Assembly (NCBI GenBank): GCA_027596035.1
Contig: JADGJA010000052.1
Coordinates: 1 to 55,651, forward strand
Reading direction: 5' to 3'
DNA length: 55,651 nt
From: Thoreauomyces humboldtii
Taxonomy: Eukaryota > Chytridiomycota > Chytridiomycetes > Spizellomycetales > Powellomycetaceae
The notes under the pieces are model-generated. The model was not told the origin of the DNA. It ran no database searches and was given only the letters and a program-made list of their open reading frames with translations. Within the stretch, counting starts at the first letter, position 1. Every line of letters begins with the position of its first letter. The position numbers were made by a program, and so were the translations under genes. This document shows positions 55,230 through 55,651 of the stretch, in pieces.

Positions 55230-55651
55230 TGTGGGAGGGGCGCGGAGACCTGACGGGAAGGTGCGTGGGGGTAGAAGAAAGAGAGAGCGAGAGAGAGCGA
55301 GAGAGGTCTCAAGAGGCCCAGATGGGTGTGAGTGAAGCCTTGCTACTACTTCTGCTGCTGGGCCAGTGTGTTTCAGTCAGTGTTTGTGATTGACTCTTGC
55401 AGTGTAGTATCATATACAAGTACATGGAGGGAACCGAAAAAAAGAAGGAAAGCGTATACCGGTACCCGAGAAAACGAGAGGATGCGTGAGGTGGCATGTG
55501 GCTGTGCTCTTGACTTTGGGATAGCTGGTTCGTCAGTGGACCACAGAGACGAGACGCACGACAGGTGATAAGTGCCGCAAAACAGCCATTAGCAACACTC
55601 TCTCAAGGTATGATGCTACAGTATCGTCAGCAAGAGCATGGGGTTTGGGGG
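55230..55651. other. 5' flank of spb4 up to the window edge
   Basis: The sequence upstream of the spb4 start carries a GA-rich tract (55277-55300 on the plus strand, CT-rich on the coding strand), as is common before fungal start sites. No gene is seen before the window ends. Confidence 0.4.

Overview
The window is nuclear DNA of a fungus, most likely a zoosporic (flagellated) one such as a chytrid. Genes are closely packed on both strands. Most are cut by short GT-AG introns of about 50-90 bases with pyrimidine-rich acceptors, UTRs are short, and there are no bacterial operons. Fungal markers are an STB6-like protein, a Bot1/mS45 mitoribosomal protein, a Ypq-type PQ-loop transporter and a urease accessory protein. 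The strongest lineage clue is a POC5-type centriolar protein at 20281-22157, because centrioles were lost in Dikarya but kept in flagellated fungi. The lineage call is an inference from gene content.

Layout. 1-8100: the tail of an unknown gene, a small mitochondrial-type membrane protein, tRNA endonuclease subunit Sen34, an orphan polytopic membrane protein, an Rsu1-like leucine-rich-repeat protein and a secreted alginate-lyase-fold protein. 8644-17090: a protein joining a ubiquitin-like domain to an ADP-ribosyltransferase-like domain, a membrane-anchored alpha/beta hydrolase, an orphan two-TM glycoprotein and a secreted Thr-rich protein. 17403-22157: Sas10/Utp3 (ribosome biogenesis) converging on POC5. 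22476-27987: one very large gene with the architecture of the poly-epsilon-lysine synthetase (Pls) class of NRPS-like enzymes. 29695-36691: tyrosyl-DNA phosphodiesterase 1, UreD, a TTC33-like TPR protein, a PQ-loop transporter and a MARVEL-like tetraspan protein. 36693-38436: a gene-poor stretch with a 50-base tandem repeat whose units carry a hairpin. 38437-46343: a seven-TM protein with an RGS domain, ESCRT-III subunit Vps24/CHMP3, an STB6-like protein and tRNA-Glu(CUC). 47468-55229: mS45/Bot1, splicing factor Syf2 with a long extension, GPI3/PIG-A and the rRNA helicase Spb4.

The genes do not form one pathway. They are mostly housekeeping genes (tRNA, rRNA and mRNA processing, ESCRT, GPI anchors, DNA repair) mixed with lineage-specific membrane and secreted proteins. 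The NRPS-like gene is the only secondary-metabolism candidate and has no tailoring enzymes beside it. Intron positions were worked out by eye from splice consensus and reading-frame continuity. Three models have an unresolved junction or end (the ubiquitin-like/ART gene, TDP1 and the 7TM-RGS gene), and these are flagged. Uncertain starts are noted for the Thr-rich protein, TTC33 and Syf2.
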